From NCBI GenBank assembly GCA_025352125.1, contig JANXTZ010000028.1, positions 62,001 to 126,000 on the forward strand: a stretch of DNA of 64,000 nucleotides, written 5' to 3'. The position numbers and the translations under genes are program-made. The DNA comes from Deinococcales bacterium. Lineage in GTDB: Bacteria > Deinococcota > Deinococci > Deinococcales > JAAFIG01. Positions 45,759 through 55,356 of the stretch are shown in pieces; the stretch's first letter is position 1, and each line of letters opens with the position of its first letter. The notes below the pieces were generated by a model. It was given only the letters and a program-made list of their open reading frames with translations, did no database searches and was not told where the DNA came from.

Positions 45759-46223
45759 TCAAGCGCGTTTGCTGCGCATGGCAAATTCAACTTTTTGCAC
45801 ACCTTCGCCAAACGCCGCAAGCTGCTGGTAGGGAACGGACTCGACCCCGTGCAAAGCAATTTTACCTTCAGCGTCATAATGCACGCCCCAACCGTATTTT
45901 TTGGGCAACATCGAGGCTCGCATACATGGATGATTTTTGGAAAACAATTCCGTCCAGATTGTGGTTTTGTGCAACTCGAGGTCGGTGCTGGAGATTTGGT
46001 TGCGTTGAACAAAAACTTCAAAAATCAGTTCTTGCAACGTTAGCAAATAGGGTTGCGCACTTAACAATTCGTACTGAATCACTTGAATGCTTTTTTTGTC
46101 ATCTCGAGCTTTGGGAATGACTGCTTTGGTTGCCGTGCTGTCGGGTGCGATTTTGATAAAGGTATTGACAATCTCGAGAATTTGCGCTTTGTTCTGAGAT
46201 ACGCTTGGTGCAATATTCATCAA
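45759..46223 (-). CDS. DUF6157 family protein
   Basis: The 154-residue protein follows the DUF6157 pattern: NTFIKIAPDSTATKAVIP, IQYELLSAQPYLLTLQELIF, FSKNHPCMRASMLPKKYGWG, VHYDAEGKIALHGVES and a basic end MRSKRA. The family is widespread and of unknown function. It probably starts at Met-Met-Asn with GAGGAGG a few bases upstream. It is the first of a two-gene unit with the DinB gene. Confidence 0.75.
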   Translation of the reverse strand: MMNIAPSVSQNKAQILEIVNTFIKIAPDSTATKAVIPKARDDKKSIQVIQYELLSAQPYLLTLQELIFEVFVQRNQISSTDLELHKTTIWTELFSKNHPCMRASMLPKKYGWGVHYDAEGKIALHGVESVPYQQLAAFGEGVQKVEFAMRSKRA

Positions 46224-46289
46224 AACCTCCTCGGGATATTACGTCTCGAGGAGATTATACATAAAATTTCTGTTCTTACTGAACCTTGA

Positions 46290-47099
46290 TTATCTGGCTT
46301 CAAAGCGCACTTCGTCCACCATCATCCATTGACGGCTTGGGTTGCGCTCGAGTTTGATGGTTAAATTGCTGGCGGTCACGTTCAAATCGAGGGTGACAAA
46401 TCCGCGTTTGAGGTTTGGCACTTCGTTGCCCTTCAGGGGGAACACTTGATCGTTGATGATGACGTTCTTTGGCAGCAAGATTCCTGCGGTTTCGTTGTGG
46501 TTAAAACCGATTCTGACTTTGGAAAATTTGCGCTCCTGGTTAAATTCAAAGCTCAGACTGGCATCTTTGTTCGCCCAACCGACCCATTCGTAGGCGGCGA
46601 CGCCCGTCATTTTGGCGTTGAACAGATCGCCACCCAAAACCGTGTCGGTCAGTTGTTTGCCAGTGTCATCGAGGTAGGTTTTGTCGCCAGCCGTCGCGGT
46701 GTAAGAGACAGGTAAAACGTTGACGGGGATACTCGAGGTTGGCGGCGTTGGTTCAGTCGTTGCAGGCGGCGTTGGCTCTGTGGTGGCAGGTGGAGCTGGT
46801 GGCACGACAGGTGTCGTATCGGTGCTGGCTGGTGGCATTGGAGGGGCTGGTTCAGTGGTGGTGGGCGGTGTTGGCGGACTGGGTTCGGTCATGACTGGAG
46901 GCGTTGGCTCGCTGTGTGCTGGTGGGGTTGGTGCAGTCAAGACTGGTGGTGCGGGTTCGGTTGTTGTTGGCGCGACGGGTTCAGTCGTTGCGACTGGTTT
47001 TGCAGGCTCGAGGGTTGCGGGTTGGCTGGGTGCGGGTGCACACGCCAGCATTGAGGCGGTAAGCAGCATGACGCCGATGAAACCAAGATTTTTTTGCAT
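46290..47099 (-). CDS. Lipoprotein with Pro/Thr-rich linker and C-terminal carbohydrate-binding-like (NPCBM) domain
   Basis: The 269-residue protein starts MQKNLGFIGVMLLTASMLAC, a lipobox with the Cys. Residues about 25-125 are low-complexity Pro/Thr/Glu with repeated TEPTPP and TTEPAPP words, a flexible stalk. The last 140 residues (TYLDDTGKQLTDTVLGGDLF; YEWVGWANKDASLSFEFNQE; RQWMMVDEVRFEA) look like an NPCBM/F5-8 type beta-sandwich. AAAGGAATCCCC precedes the ATG at 47099. It probably sits on the outer face of a membrane and holds a glycan or partner. Repeat number may vary between strains. Confidence 0.75.
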   Translation of the reverse strand: MQKNLGFIGVMLLTASMLACAPAPSQPATLEPAKPVATTEPVAPTTTEPAPPVLTAPTPPAHSEPTPPVMTEPSPPTPPTTTEPAPPMPPASTDTTPVVPPAPPATTEPTPPATTEPTPPTSSIPVNVLPVSYTATAGDKTYLDDTGKQLTDTVLGGDLFNAKMTGVAAYEWVGWANKDASLSFEFNQERKFSKVRIGFNHNETAGILLPKNVIINDQVFPLKGNEVPNLKRGFVTLDLNVTASNLTIKLERNPSRQWMMVDEVRFEAR

Positions 47100-47297
47100 G
47101 GGGATTCCTTTCGTCGGGAACATTTTTGCATTGTACAGCTTTCATTCTCAAATCCATTTTGAGGTTGCATTAAAGTGCCCATAGACGGTTATTTTTTAGA
47201 TTTTAGGATACTCGAGCCATCGGCATTGCTGATCTGGCGCTGATGATGCTGAAAGTCTTAAGGCAATGTAATCCCAAATACTTACAAGTTTTATAAA

Positions 47298-47576
47298 CTA
47301 ACAGTAAAGTTCAGAAGCCGACTTCGGCAAAACCTCAAACATCCACTCGAGGAAACCATGTTCAAAAAAATAATTCAGCGAATGTGTCCCACCCGAATGC
47401 CGGGTTGTCGTCCTGCGCTCTGAAATACCCAATCCAAGCTCAGACCACTCCCCAAGCAGAGAACCAAGTGATTCTCGAGCTTTTAGAAAGCTGGTTTTTG
47501 ATGTTATTTTTCGTTTTAATTTGCCCCAAACGATGGTGATGCCGTCGATCAAATCGAGCATCGCATTTTTTACCAA
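47298..47576 (-). pseudogene. Possible remnant of a gene related to 28445-28981
   Basis: In the 506-bp gap 47100-47605 the only frame of note is this 92-codon one. It has [15 protein letters not shown] and RTTTRHSGGTHSLNYFFEHG, words that echo HTVIDGITIY and TRHSSGGSFGFLHAEDL in the unknown protein at 28445-28981. The similarity is short, with different spacing, so I rate it weak. No ribosome-binding site is clear. The rest of the gap is A/T-rich and holds the sbp promoter region. Confidence 0.25.
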
Positions 47577-47605
47577 ACCTCTTCAAAACCAGTTCAGGAG
47601 TCCCC

Positions 47606-48607
47606 ATGAAATTCCTTCCAACACTTGTTATCACCTCACTCGCCGCCGTCATCACCTCGAGCGCCCTGACGCAATCCAACACCGTCACGCTGTTGAACGT
47701 CTCGTATGACCCCACCCGAGAGTTGTACCAAGCCATCAATCCCGCCTTTTCCAAGACTTACGCCGCCAAAACCGGCAAGACCGTGACCATCAACCAATCG
47801 CACGGCGGCTCCGGCGCTCAGGCTCGAGCCGTGATTGACGGTCTGGAGGCGGATGTCGTGACCCTGGCGCTGGCGTGGGACATTGACGCGATAGCCGACA
47901 AGGGTTTGCTCGGCAAGGACTGGCAGTATTTGCTGGGCAACAACTCGAGTCCGTACACCTCGACCATCGTGTTTTTGGTGCGCAAAGGCAATCCCAAAGG
48001 CATCAAAGACTGGGATGACCTGGTCAAGCCTGGCGTCCAGGTCATCACGCCCAATCCCAAAACTTCGGGCGGCGCACGCTGGAATTTCCTGGCGGCGTGG
48101 GGTCACGCCCTCAAGAAAACGGGTAGCGAGGCTGGCGCGAAAGCCTTCGTCGGCAAGCTTTACCAGAACGTGCCAGTGCTCGATTCTGGCGCTCGAGGTT
48201 CGACCACCACCTTCGTCGAGCGCGGCATCGGTGATGTGCTGCTCGCCTGGGAGAACGAGGCGATTCTGGCAATCCGCGAGCAAAAAGACAAGTTCGAGAT
48301 TGTCGCGCCGCCAACCAGCATTCTGGCAGAACCGCCTGTCGCCGTGGTCGAAAAGAACGCCGCCAAGCACGGCACGACCGAGGTTGCCAAAGCTTATTTG
48401 CAATTCTTGTACACGCCGGAAGGTCAAGAGATCATCGCCAAGAATTACTACCGTCCGCGCAACCCGAGCGTTGCCAAAAAATATGCGGCACAATTTCCAA
48501 AACTCAAATTCTTTACGCTGCGATCAACCTTCGGAAATTGGCGCGACACGCAAAAGAAATTCTTTACCGACAACGGCGTGTTCGATCAAATCTACCAACC
48601 GCGTTAA
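47606..48607 (+). CDS. sbp: Sulfate ABC importer, substrate-binding protein
   Basis: The 333-residue protein has a signal peptide ([20 protein letters not shown]). The mature domain is a sulfate-binding protein: [73 protein letters not shown], and the late [20 protein letters not shown]. Sulfate or thiosulfate is bound outside the membrane. TCAGGAGTCCCC precedes the ATG. It is the first of four genes of the importer. Confidence 0.92.
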   Translation: MKFLPTLVITSLAAVITSSALTQSNTVTLLNVSYDPTRELYQAINPAFSKTYAAKTGKTVTINQSHGGSGAQARAVIDGLEADVVTLALAWDIDAIADKGLLGKDWQYLLGNNSSPYTSTIVFLVRKGNPKGIKDWDDLVKPGVQVITPNPKTSGGARWNFLAAWGHALKKTGSEAGAKAFVGKLYQNVPVLDSGARGSTTTFVERGIGDVLLAWENEAILAIREQKDKFEIVAPPTSILAEPPVAVVEKNAAKHGTTEVAKAYLQFLYTPEGQEIIAKNYYRPRNPSVAKKYAAQFPKLKFFTLRSTFGNWRDTQKKFFTDNGVFDQIYQPR

Positions 48608-48619
48608 AAAAGGAATTCC

Positions 48620-48664
48620 ATGCCAAACCTTCAATTCTCGCGCAAAAAGTCGGTGCAATGGTGA
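48620..48664 (+). other. Fourteen-codon open frame overlapping the cysT start
   Basis: AAAAAGGAATTCC is followed by an ATG at 48620 and 14 codons ending TGG TGA; the TGA overlaps the cysT ATG (ATGGTGA). The best ribosome-binding site of this intergenic region therefore serves the mini-frame, not cysT. It may couple translation into cysT, or be the remnant of a longer N-terminus lost by a frameshift. Confidence 0.35.
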
Positions 48665-49515
48665 CTCGAGCCTTGCCGCTTCCTCACGTGCGTTCTCGCG
48701 CTCGGCAGATTCTGCCGGGCTTTGGTCTGTCGCTCGGTTACACGGTTTTTTACCTGTCGTTTATCGTGCTCATTCCGCTGGCGGCATTGGTGGTCAAAGC
48801 CTCTGGGCTTGCGCCGCTCGAGTTCTGGACGCTCGCCACGTCGCCTCGGGTGCTGTCTGGCTTGCGCGTCTCGTTTTCTTCGGCGCTGGTTGCGTCAATG
48901 CTCAACATCCCGATTGGTTTGTTGATCGCCTGGGTGCTGGTGCGTTACGAATTTCCTGGCAAACGCCTGATCGATGCGCTCATTGATTTGCCTTTCGCGC
49001 TGCCAACCGCCGTGGCGGGCATTACCCTGACCACGCTGTTTGCCAAGACAGGCTGGGTTGGCAATCTGCTCGAGCCGCTCGGGATTCGGGTGGCGTACAC
49101 CCAGTTGGGCATTGTTCTGGCGCTGGTCTTCATCGGCTTGCCATTCGCGGTGCGCAGCGTACAACCCGTGCTCGAGGGACTTGGCACAGAGGTCGAGGAG
49201 GCGGCGCTCAGTCTGGGGGCATCCTGGGGTCAAACTTTTTCGCGGGTCATCTTGCCGCAATTGCTGCCCGCGATTCTGGCGGGCTTCACCCTGGCGTTTG
49301 CCCGTACCGTGGGCGAGTACGGCAGCGTGATTTTTATCTCCGGCAATCTGCCGTTCAAAACCGAAATCGCGCCCCTGTTGATCGTGGCGCAACTCGAGAG
49401 CTACAATTACGCTGGTGCAGCCGCGATAGCGGTGCTGATGCTCGGACTGTCACTGATTTTGCTGGTGCTCGCCAATCTTGCCCAAGCCAGGGCTTCCAAG
49501 GTGGTCGGCGAATGA
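48658..49515 (+). CDS. cysT: Sulfate ABC importer, permease CysT
   Basis: The 285-residue permease has six helices and the EAA loop EVEEAALSLGASWGQTFSRV. The CysT segment LIDLPFALPTAVAGITLTTL and AFARTVGEYGSVIFISGNLP are diagnostic. The ATG at 48658 is chosen because the first helix follows about 20 residues later; the upstream open frame lies in sbp. It overlaps the cysW start by 4 nt. Confidence 0.88.
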   Translation: MVTRALPLPHVRSRARQILPGFGLSLGYTVFYLSFIVLIPLAALVVKASGLAPLEFWTLATSPRVLSGLRVSFSSALVASMLNIPIGLLIAWVLVRYEFPGKRLIDALIDLPFALPTAVAGITLTTLFAKTGWVGNLLEPLGIRVAYTQLGIVLALVFIGLPFAVRSVQPVLEGLGTEVEEAALSLGASWGQTFSRVILPQLLPAILAGFTLAFARTVGEYGSVIFISGNLPFKTEIAPLLIVAQLESYNYAGAAAIAVLMLGLSLILLVLANLAQARASKVVGE

Positions 49516-50393
49516 GGCGTGCCGTCGCCCTGCCGAGTGCCGCTCGAGTCTCACCGCTCAAAGCCCATTCTCGAGCCGAGCCATTGTGGTTGAAGTGGTC
49601 GCTGATCGGTCTGGCACTCTTTTTTGTGGTTTTGCTGCTGGTGCTGCCGCTCGTGACTGTTTTTTATGAGGCGCTCAGGGCTGGAATTTCGCGTTACGGC
49701 GCTTCGATTACCGACCCCGACGCGCTCAAGGCGATTGGCTTGACCCTGGGTGTGATTGCGATTGCTGTTCCGCTCAACACGCTTTTTGGCGTGGCTGCCG
49801 CCTGGTTGATCGCCAAGTTTCGCTTCCCGGGGCGCAGCCTGCTGATCTCATTGATTGACCTGCCACTGGCGGTCTCACCCGTCATTGCAGGCTTGATTTA
49901 CGTGCTGCTGTTTGGGCGGCAGGGTGTGCTCGGATTGTGGCTCGAGGCGCAAAACATTAAGATCATTTTCGCCACCCCAGGCATCGCGCTCGCCACAACT
50001 TTTGTCACGTTTTCGTTTGTCGCCCGAGAGTTGATTCCGGTCATGCAATCCCAGGGGCGCGAGGAGGAAGAGGCTGCCGTGACCCTGGGCGCTCGAGGTT
50101 GGCAGGTCTTTCGCTTTGTGACCCTGCCAAACGTCAAATGGGGTTTGCTGTACGGCATCATCATGTGCAACGCCCGAGCGATGGGCGAATTTGGCGCGGT
50201 CAGCGTGGTCAGCGGCAAGATTCGTGGACTGACCGCCACCGTGCCCTTGCAAATCGAGATGCTTTACAACGAGTACAACACGGTTTCCGCCTTTGCGATT
50301 GCCAGTTTGCTGGCGGCGCTGGCACTGGTGACGCTGGTCGTTAAAGCCCTGCTCGAGTGGCGCGGCAAGCTCGAGGCGAAATCCCAATCATGA
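49512..50393 (+). CDS. cysW: Sulfate ABC importer, permease CysW
   Basis: The 293-residue permease has six helices; LISLIDLPLAVSPVIAGLIY, the EAA loop EEEEAAVTLGARGWQVFRFV and RAMGEFGAVSVVSGKIRGLT mark CysW. It pairs with CysT as the membrane channel. ATGA overlap with cysT shows coupling. Leu-Glu-rich end (LLEWRGKLEAKS). Confidence 0.9.
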   Translation: MRRAVALPSAARVSPLKAHSRAEPLWLKWSLIGLALFFVVLLLVLPLVTVFYEALRAGISRYGASITDPDALKAIGLTLGVIAIAVPLNTLFGVAAAWLIAKFRFPGRSLLISLIDLPLAVSPVIAGLIYVLLFGRQGVLGLWLEAQNIKIIFATPGIALATTFVTFSFVARELIPVMQSQGREEEEAAVTLGARGWQVFRFVTLPNVKWGLLYGIIMCNARAMGEFGAVSVVSGKIRGLTATVPLQIEMLYNEYNTVSAFAIASLLAALALVTLVVKALLEWRGKLEAKSQS

Positions 50394-50440
50394 AATTCTT
50401 TTTGAGGTTTTAACATGAATATTCCCACGAGGTTACGGGT

Positions 50441-51421
50441 ATGAACATAACAGTCGAGAACGTCTCCAAGCATTTTGGCACGAGCAAAACCGCCGCGCTC
50501 GAGCATGTCAACCTGAACGTTGAGAGCGGCGAACTGGTGGCGTTGCTCGGACCGAGCGGTTCGGGAAAGACCACGCTCTTGCGGGCAATCGCTGGGCTTG
50601 AAGCGCCAGATTCGGGGCGCATTTTGTTTGACGGTATCGACGCCACCGAACGCGCCCCGGGCGAGCGCGGCGTGGGTTTTGTCTTTCAGCACTACGCGCT
50701 GTTCAAGCACATGACCGTCTTCGAGAACGTCGCCTTCGGCTTGAGGGTGCGCCCACGCGAGACGCGCCCGAGCAACGTCGAGATCGAGAAACGCGTGCGT
50801 GAACTCTTAAAACTGGTGCAACTCGATTTTGCTGAACGCCGTCACCCGTGGCAACTCTCGGGCGGTCAACGCCAACGCATCGCACTGGCTCGAGCCTTGG
50901 CGGTCGAACCAAATGTTCTTTTGCTCGACGAACCCTTCGGGGCGCTCGATGCCAAGGTGCGCGAGGAGCTGCGCGACTGGTTGCGCCGCCTGCACGACGA
51001 GATTCATCTGACCAGCGTGTTTGTGACCCACGACCAAGACGAGGCGCTCGAGATTGCGGATCGCGTGGCGGTGTTCAACGCGGGCAAAATTGAACAGCTC
51101 GGCACGCCAGAGGCGGTCTATGACCACCCAGCCTCGGGTTTTGTCTATCACTTTCTGGGACGTTCCAACGCCCTGCCCGACGGTCTGGTGCGTCCGCACG
51201 AGTTTCATGTCTCGAGCACCCCACGCCCAGGCTACCGCCAGGGGACACTCAAATTCATACGTCTGGTCGGCGCAAACGCTCGGCTCGAGGTTGAAGGCGA
51301 GGGCGTGTCCGCACCCATCGAAATCGAGATCGGCAAGGGGCAACTCGAGGGCGAACTGACGCCTGGGGCTGCCGTGTACTACCAGCCGCACACCATCCGA
51401 ACCTTTCCCACAACCAATTAA
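50441..51421 (+). CDS. cysA: Sulfate ABC importer, ATPase CysA
   Basis: The 326-residue ATPase has Walker [13 protein letters not shown] near residue 38, Q-loop [14 protein letters not shown], signature [16 protein letters not shown] and Walker [13 protein letters not shown]. The C-terminal 90 residues form the TOBE-like regulatory domain ([20 protein letters not shown]). It powers sulfate uptake with CysT, CysW and Sbp. The GTTACGGGT region with GAGG lies upstream. Its stop shares bases with the convergent GlcG-like gene. Confidence 0.9.
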   Translation: MNITVENVSKHFGTSKTAALEHVNLNVESGELVALLGPSGSGKTTLLRAIAGLEAPDSGRILFDGIDATERAPGERGVGFVFQHYALFKHMTVFENVAFGLRVRPRETRPSNVEIEKRVRELLKLVQLDFAERRHPWQLSGGQRQRIALARALAVEPNVLLLDEPFGALDAKVREELRDWLRRLHDEIHLTSVFVTHDQDEALEIADRVAVFNAGKIEQLGTPEAVYDHPASGFVYHFLGRSNALPDGLVRPHEFHVSSTPRPGYRQGTLKFIRLVGANARLEVEGEGVSAPIEIEIGKGQLEGELTPGAAVYYQPHTIRTFPTTN

Positions 51422-51834
51422 TCCGTGATGGCTCTCACCCCAATCTCTGCCAGTTCGATGTCCTCGAGTTCAGGTAAGCCACTGACGGCAACAGCTCCAA
51501 CCACTTGATTGTTTACGGTCACGGGCAAGCCGCCACCCCAACCGATGTAACGCTTGTCGCCAAAGTACGCCAGGTCAAAACCATCCCGCGCATCTCGCGC
51601 CGCCTGCCCGATCTCACGGCTGGGTTTGCGTTCTCGGGCTGCCGTCCAGGCTTTGTTGCTGGCGATCAGAATCGAGGCTTGGGCTGCCCCGTCCAGTTTT
51701 AAGAGCGCAATCAGTTCGCCGTGCGCGTCCGCAACGGCAATCACGGCGGCTTTTTGGCGTCGCTCGAGTTCGGTTTGAATGGCGAAAATGGCTTTTTGGG
51801 CTTCCGTGTGACCTAGGCTTTGGATGGTCTGCAT
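51418..51834 (-). CDS. GlcG/HbpS-like heme-binding family protein
   Basis: The 138-residue protein fits the GlcG/HbpS (DUF336) family: [57 protein letters not shown], and [20 protein letters not shown] with [14 protein letters not shown]. Members bind heme or cobalamin, or have no known ligand. ATG at 51834 or 51852 are both possible; no strong ribosome-binding site is seen. It is 44 nt after the FTR1 gene on the same strand, so a link to iron is possible. Confidence 0.8.
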   Translation of the reverse strand: MQTIQSLGHTEAQKAIFAIQTELERRQKAAVIAVADAHGELIALLKLDGAAQASILIASNKAWTAARERKPSREIGQAARDARDGFDLAYFGDKRYIGWGGGLPVTVNNQVVGAVAVSGLPELEDIELAEIGVRAITD

Positions 51835-51878
51835 GGGTTCAGTGTACGGCATTCCAGAAACAGACCACTCGAGCTTGG

Positions 51879-54197
51879 TCAATTTGAAACAACTTTTTGA
51901 GGCACTCCAGGGTTTTGTGCCGTCTCGAGTTTGCGTGCCAGGTCCTTGTGCTTTAAACCCTCTGCCACAAAGTACGAGCCGATCACGAATGTTACGGCAA
52001 TGACTTGCAATACCAGTCCCTCGAGCGTGGCATACGTTCCAAGCCACAATCCTGTCCAGTAGGGTAAAACAACAATTGGCAATGGATGAATGGTCATCCA
52101 ACCCACCACTTGCAACATGTGGGTGGTGTTGCCGACAATCACGAACAAGACCACGCAAATCATTGCGCCAGTGGCGACCAGCATTTTCTTGTGCGGCAAT
52201 TTGCTCTGCAAGACAAAAACCAGCACACCGACCAGTGTCACCAATGACAATGCAATGGCAGCGCCACTCAAAACAGGTGTAAGTCCTGACTGCAAGACCA
52301 GCGATTGCATGAACAGCACGGTTTCAAACCCTTCACGGTACATGGCGGTAAAACCGAGCACGACAAGCCCCAAGCCTTGCCCAATATTTGTGCCCATCAG
52401 TTGGTGTTTTTTCTTATGAAAATTTGCCAGGTGCTCGTTCCAGTAAACGTTGTGAAAAAACCAGTTCATAATCACCAGCAACACCGCCACAGCAATCACG
52501 CTGACCACCGCCTCGAGTTTCTCGCCAAAGATGGCGAAGGCGTTCAGAATGCGCTGCATGACCATGAAGGTGACAATGGTCGCAACGAATGATGCGGCTG
52601 CGCCCATCCAGAGTGGGCGACGCAAATGGCGCACGGCTGGGGCTTTCAGGCTGCCCAACAATGCTGCCAGAATCAACACGGCTTCCAGTCCTTCGCGGAA
52701 AACAATTACCAGCGCATTGACAAAAGTCGAGGTGGGCGAGGCGTTTGTTCCAACGTAACGCACCGCTTCTTGCAATTTTGCCTCGAGTGCCAAGCGCGTG
52801 GTTTTAAATTCGTCAATGCTCGCTTTTCTGGCGATCAGCCGCGCCAGTCCGTCGGGCTGCACGCCGTTCCAGAACAAACCTTCAATCGTTGTGGCGAGTT
52901 GTGGTTGAAAAACTTTGATGCGGGCTTCAGTGCCACCCTCGAGCATGGCGTAAGCCGAAACCCGTGCACTTTCGGCAAGGTCAAAACTTTTCTCGCCCAC
53001 CGCATTCTCGAGTTGTCGCAATTGGCTTTTGATCACGTCCAGATCGCCCGCAGGGTCGGCGCGACGCCAATCGGCGGGAATCAGTTGCTCGAGTTTGGTA
53101 TTTAAGTTTTCAATGTTTTCTTGTACGTCTTTGAAACTGGGCGGGTTGTTGTGGGCGGCGGCATTGTTCAACCCAACTTCGAGCGCGGCAAAATCGTTTT
53201 TGATTTGGTTCACAGCGTTTTTGTTGGTTTTGATCAGTGCTGGCTCGAGGTCACTGAAGGCACTGGCGGCGCTGGTCAAGAAGGTTTTGGCTTCAGTGAT
53301 TTCCAGATCGCGGTTGACCACAGTCACGCCGTTCGATTCGCTGACGCCGCGCCCGTATTCGACTGGAACAAGTGTCAGGAATCGCAGGGTTTGCGAGGCG
53401 CGTTTGGCGCGTTCTTTGGGCGAGAGCGGTGCGGCGCGAAACCCCTCGAGTCTGGTTTTGACGGCACTCAGGTTTACGCTGCTCAGTGGTTGAAGCTCGA
53501 GTTTTGAGAGGGCATTTTGAACGTCTTTGAGGGCTGATTCGCCAAGGTTTTGGGCATAAGCAGGGCTGAGAATTTGGAAATAACCAGTTGCCAATGCGCT
53601 CATTTCGGCGCTCAAAATGGCATACTTATTCTGTTGAGCGCCCTCCAGATCATGCAGGGCATTGTTTAACCTGGCTTGATACGCGTCAAGATAATCGGCA
53701 CGAACGGCAATTAACGCATCCGCGCTCGAGATTTTTTGCTCAATCAGCGAAGCAACTGCCAGTGTTGCGTCCGAATCTGGGCTGGTGAAACGGGTTGCCA
53801 ATCGGTACTCGCGCAGGTTCAACCATTCGTTGGCGGCACTGGTATTTTGGGACTTCACAGCATTCTCGAGTTTGATATATGCCGCGTTTAAAATGCCTGT
53901 CCACAGTCTGGCTCGAGTTTGGGCGAATACGGCTTCGTTACCCGTTTTTAGGGCAATATTTAAGGTTTGAAAGTCTTTTTGAAATTCGGTTTTTTCCAAA
54001 CTTTGAAAGCTCGAGTTAAAACTGTTCTGGGCTTCCAGAACCAGTTCTTCGGCTTGGGATTTGTCGAACACCATCTCAAGTTGCGCCGAAACCAGTTTGG
54101 CTCTGATGTCTTCGGCGGTGCTGGCATCATCGCTGGCAGCAAGCGCTTGATTGCCCAAAGCCAACAATACAACCGTGATGAGTGTTCGAGATTTCAT
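51879..54197 (-). CDS. FTR1-family iron permease with large periplasmic N-terminal domain
   Basis: The 772-residue protein has a signal peptide (MKSRTLITVVLLALGNQALA), a helical extracytoplasmic domain of about 460 residues and seven C-terminal helices with two REGxE iron motifs: VFREGLEAVLIL near residue 500 and MYREGFETVLFM near residue 620. That is the FTR1/EfeU layout for ferrous or ferric iron uptake; the long N-terminus is a known variant form in which an iron-binding or oxidase-like domain is fused. It overlaps nothing but starts 1 nt after the imelysin-like gene, so the two are co-expressed. Confidence 0.87.
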   Translation of the reverse strand: MKSRTLITVVLLALGNQALAASDDASTAEDIRAKLVSAQLEMVFDKSQAEELVLEAQNSFNSSFQSLEKTEFQKDFQTLNIALKTGNEAVFAQTRARLWTGILNAAYIKLENAVKSQNTSAANEWLNLREYRLATRFTSPDSDATLAVASLIEQKISSADALIAVRADYLDAYQARLNNALHDLEGAQQNKYAILSAEMSALATGYFQILSPAYAQNLGESALKDVQNALSKLELQPLSSVNLSAVKTRLEGFRAAPLSPKERAKRASQTLRFLTLVPVEYGRGVSESNGVTVVNRDLEITEAKTFLTSAASAFSDLEPALIKTNKNAVNQIKNDFAALEVGLNNAAAHNNPPSFKDVQENIENLNTKLEQLIPADWRRADPAGDLDVIKSQLRQLENAVGEKSFDLAESARVSAYAMLEGGTEARIKVFQPQLATTIEGLFWNGVQPDGLARLIARKASIDEFKTTRLALEAKLQEAVRYVGTNASPTSTFVNALVIVFREGLEAVLILAALLGSLKAPAVRHLRRPLWMGAAASFVATIVTFMVMQRILNAFAIFGEKLEAVVSVIAVAVLLVIMNWFFHNVYWNEHLANFHKKKHQLMGTNIGQGLGLVVLGFTAMYREGFETVLFMQSLVLQSGLTPVLSGAAIALSLVTLVGVLVFVLQSKLPHKKMLVATGAMICVVLFVIVGNTTHMLQVVGWMTIHPLPIVVLPYWTGLWLGTYATLEGLVLQVIAVTFVIGSYFVAEGLKHKDLARKLETAQNPGVPQKVVSN

Positions 54198-54198
54198 G

Positions 54199-55251
54199 TT
54201 AGTTGCTGACCTTTACACCCAACAATGCGGCAGCCTGAACAATTTTGCCTGTAATGGCGGTGGCGCGGTTGTCGCTCTCTTTTAAGATCAGTTCGGCTTG
54301 TTCTGGGCTAAAACGACGGGTTTTTTCTTGACTCTCGAGTTTTGAAACCCAGGCTTTTAAGCTGTTCAGTCCATCTTGAATTTGTTTGTTCAGGCTGGCG
54401 TTTTTGGCGGTCACCGCTGGCACCAAACCCCTGTACAAGGTCAGCCAACTGGCAATGTTCTGATTCAGATCATCAAGGCTCGAGATGGCGTTGAAATCGC
54501 GGCGGGTGGCGGCGTCACCGAGCACAAACCTCGAGGTTTTCCAACGGTCAATAAACACAGGCGCGGCAGTGGGGACGTTGGCGGTTAGTGCGCCAAAGAC
54601 ATTTTCGAGTGTTGGCGTCCAAGTTTTGCTGGTTGAAATCAGCTCGGCGGTCATGCCGTCCAGTTTGTCGGCGGCAGCCTTTAAAATATTGGCATCGGGC
54701 AGGGCGTCACCAAAACCAATTTTGCCATCACCATCAACGTCAAACTTCACGCTGCTCGAGAAAGCCTTTTCTGAAGCCCAGAGTGCGCCCTCGGTCACAC
54801 CAAAGAGATTGCCTGGTTTTTCCAGGGTTTTGCCATTTGGCAGTTTCAGGTCGAAAGTAACGATGCTGTCTCCACCCTCGGTTTTGCTCATCCCCGCGTC
54901 GAGGTTGACATCAAAAATACTCAACATTTCGACACCTGCAACAATGCCCTCAACACTTTCGTAAACGGGACTGGCTTTCCTCCAGCCGTCTCGAGCGTCT
55001 TTTAAAGCGTTTTGGACGGCATTTTTGTTGCTGGCAAGTTTGTTGTAATCAAAGTTGGTGTTTTTTGCCAAGTCGTAATAACGTTGTGCCGCCATTTTCA
55101 AACTCGAGCTTCCAGCTTTTTGAACGCCGAGTTGTATCAATAAATAATTTTTGACCACGCCCAAGTTTGCGTTTGAAGCTTGAGCCATAACCAGACTTGA
55201 ACCAAGCGTGGTCAGCACCAATACACCAATATGGAACTGCCGTTTTTGCAT
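54199..55251 (-). CDS. Exported imelysin/EfeO-like protein with EF-hand motif
   Basis: The 350-residue protein has a signal peptide (MQKRQFHIGVLVLTTLGSSL, cut near Ala-Gln-Ala). The mature part is helical with RYYDLAKNTNFDYNKLASNK and SPVYESVEGIVAGVEMLSIF, features of imelysin/EfeO-type iron proteins, but I see no full GxHxxE motif. DVDGDGKIGFGDA near residue 178 fits the Ca2+-binding EF-hand loop (DxDxDGxxxxxD). TTAGGAGTCTCGAG precedes the ATG. It is first of the iron pair and follows a palindromic operator region, so iron control is likely. Confidence 0.7.
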   Translation of the reverse strand: MQKRQFHIGVLVLTTLGSSLVMAQASNANLGVVKNYLLIQLGVQKAGSSSLKMAAQRYYDLAKNTNFDYNKLASNKNAVQNALKDARDGWRKASPVYESVEGIVAGVEMLSIFDVNLDAGMSKTEGGDSIVTFDLKLPNGKTLEKPGNLFGVTEGALWASEKAFSSSVKFDVDGDGKIGFGDALPDANILKAAADKLDGMTAELISTSKTWTPTLENVFGALTANVPTAAPVFIDRWKTSRFVLGDAATRRDFNAISSLDDLNQNIASWLTLYRGLVPAVTAKNASLNKQIQDGLNSLKAWVSKLESQEKTRRFSPEQAELILKESDNRATAITGKIVQAAALLGVKVSN

Positions 55252-55281
55252 CTCGAGACTCCTAAGGTGCCGTGAAATAAG

Positions 55282-55306
55282 TATTCCGACATATTTACTC
55301 GGAATA
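55282..55306. promoter_or_regulatory. Inverted repeat TATTCCGA-N9-TCGGAATA
   Basis: Perfect eight-base arms separated by nine A/T-rich bases, about 31 bp upstream of the iron-gene start at 55251. It could be an operator for a metal-responsive repressor (DtxR/MntR type or another dimer) near the promoter of the FTR1 pair. The gap 55252-55520 also holds the Fur-type box. Confidence 0.55.
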
Positions 55307-55356
55307 AGATACACTTCAGGGTCAGGAGAATCAAGGGCATTCGTACCCAACGCCAT

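Noticed and set aside
55252..55356. A longer start (ATG at 55356) for the imelysin-like protein
   Set aside because: It would translate both palindromic operators and remove the signal peptide from the N-terminus.
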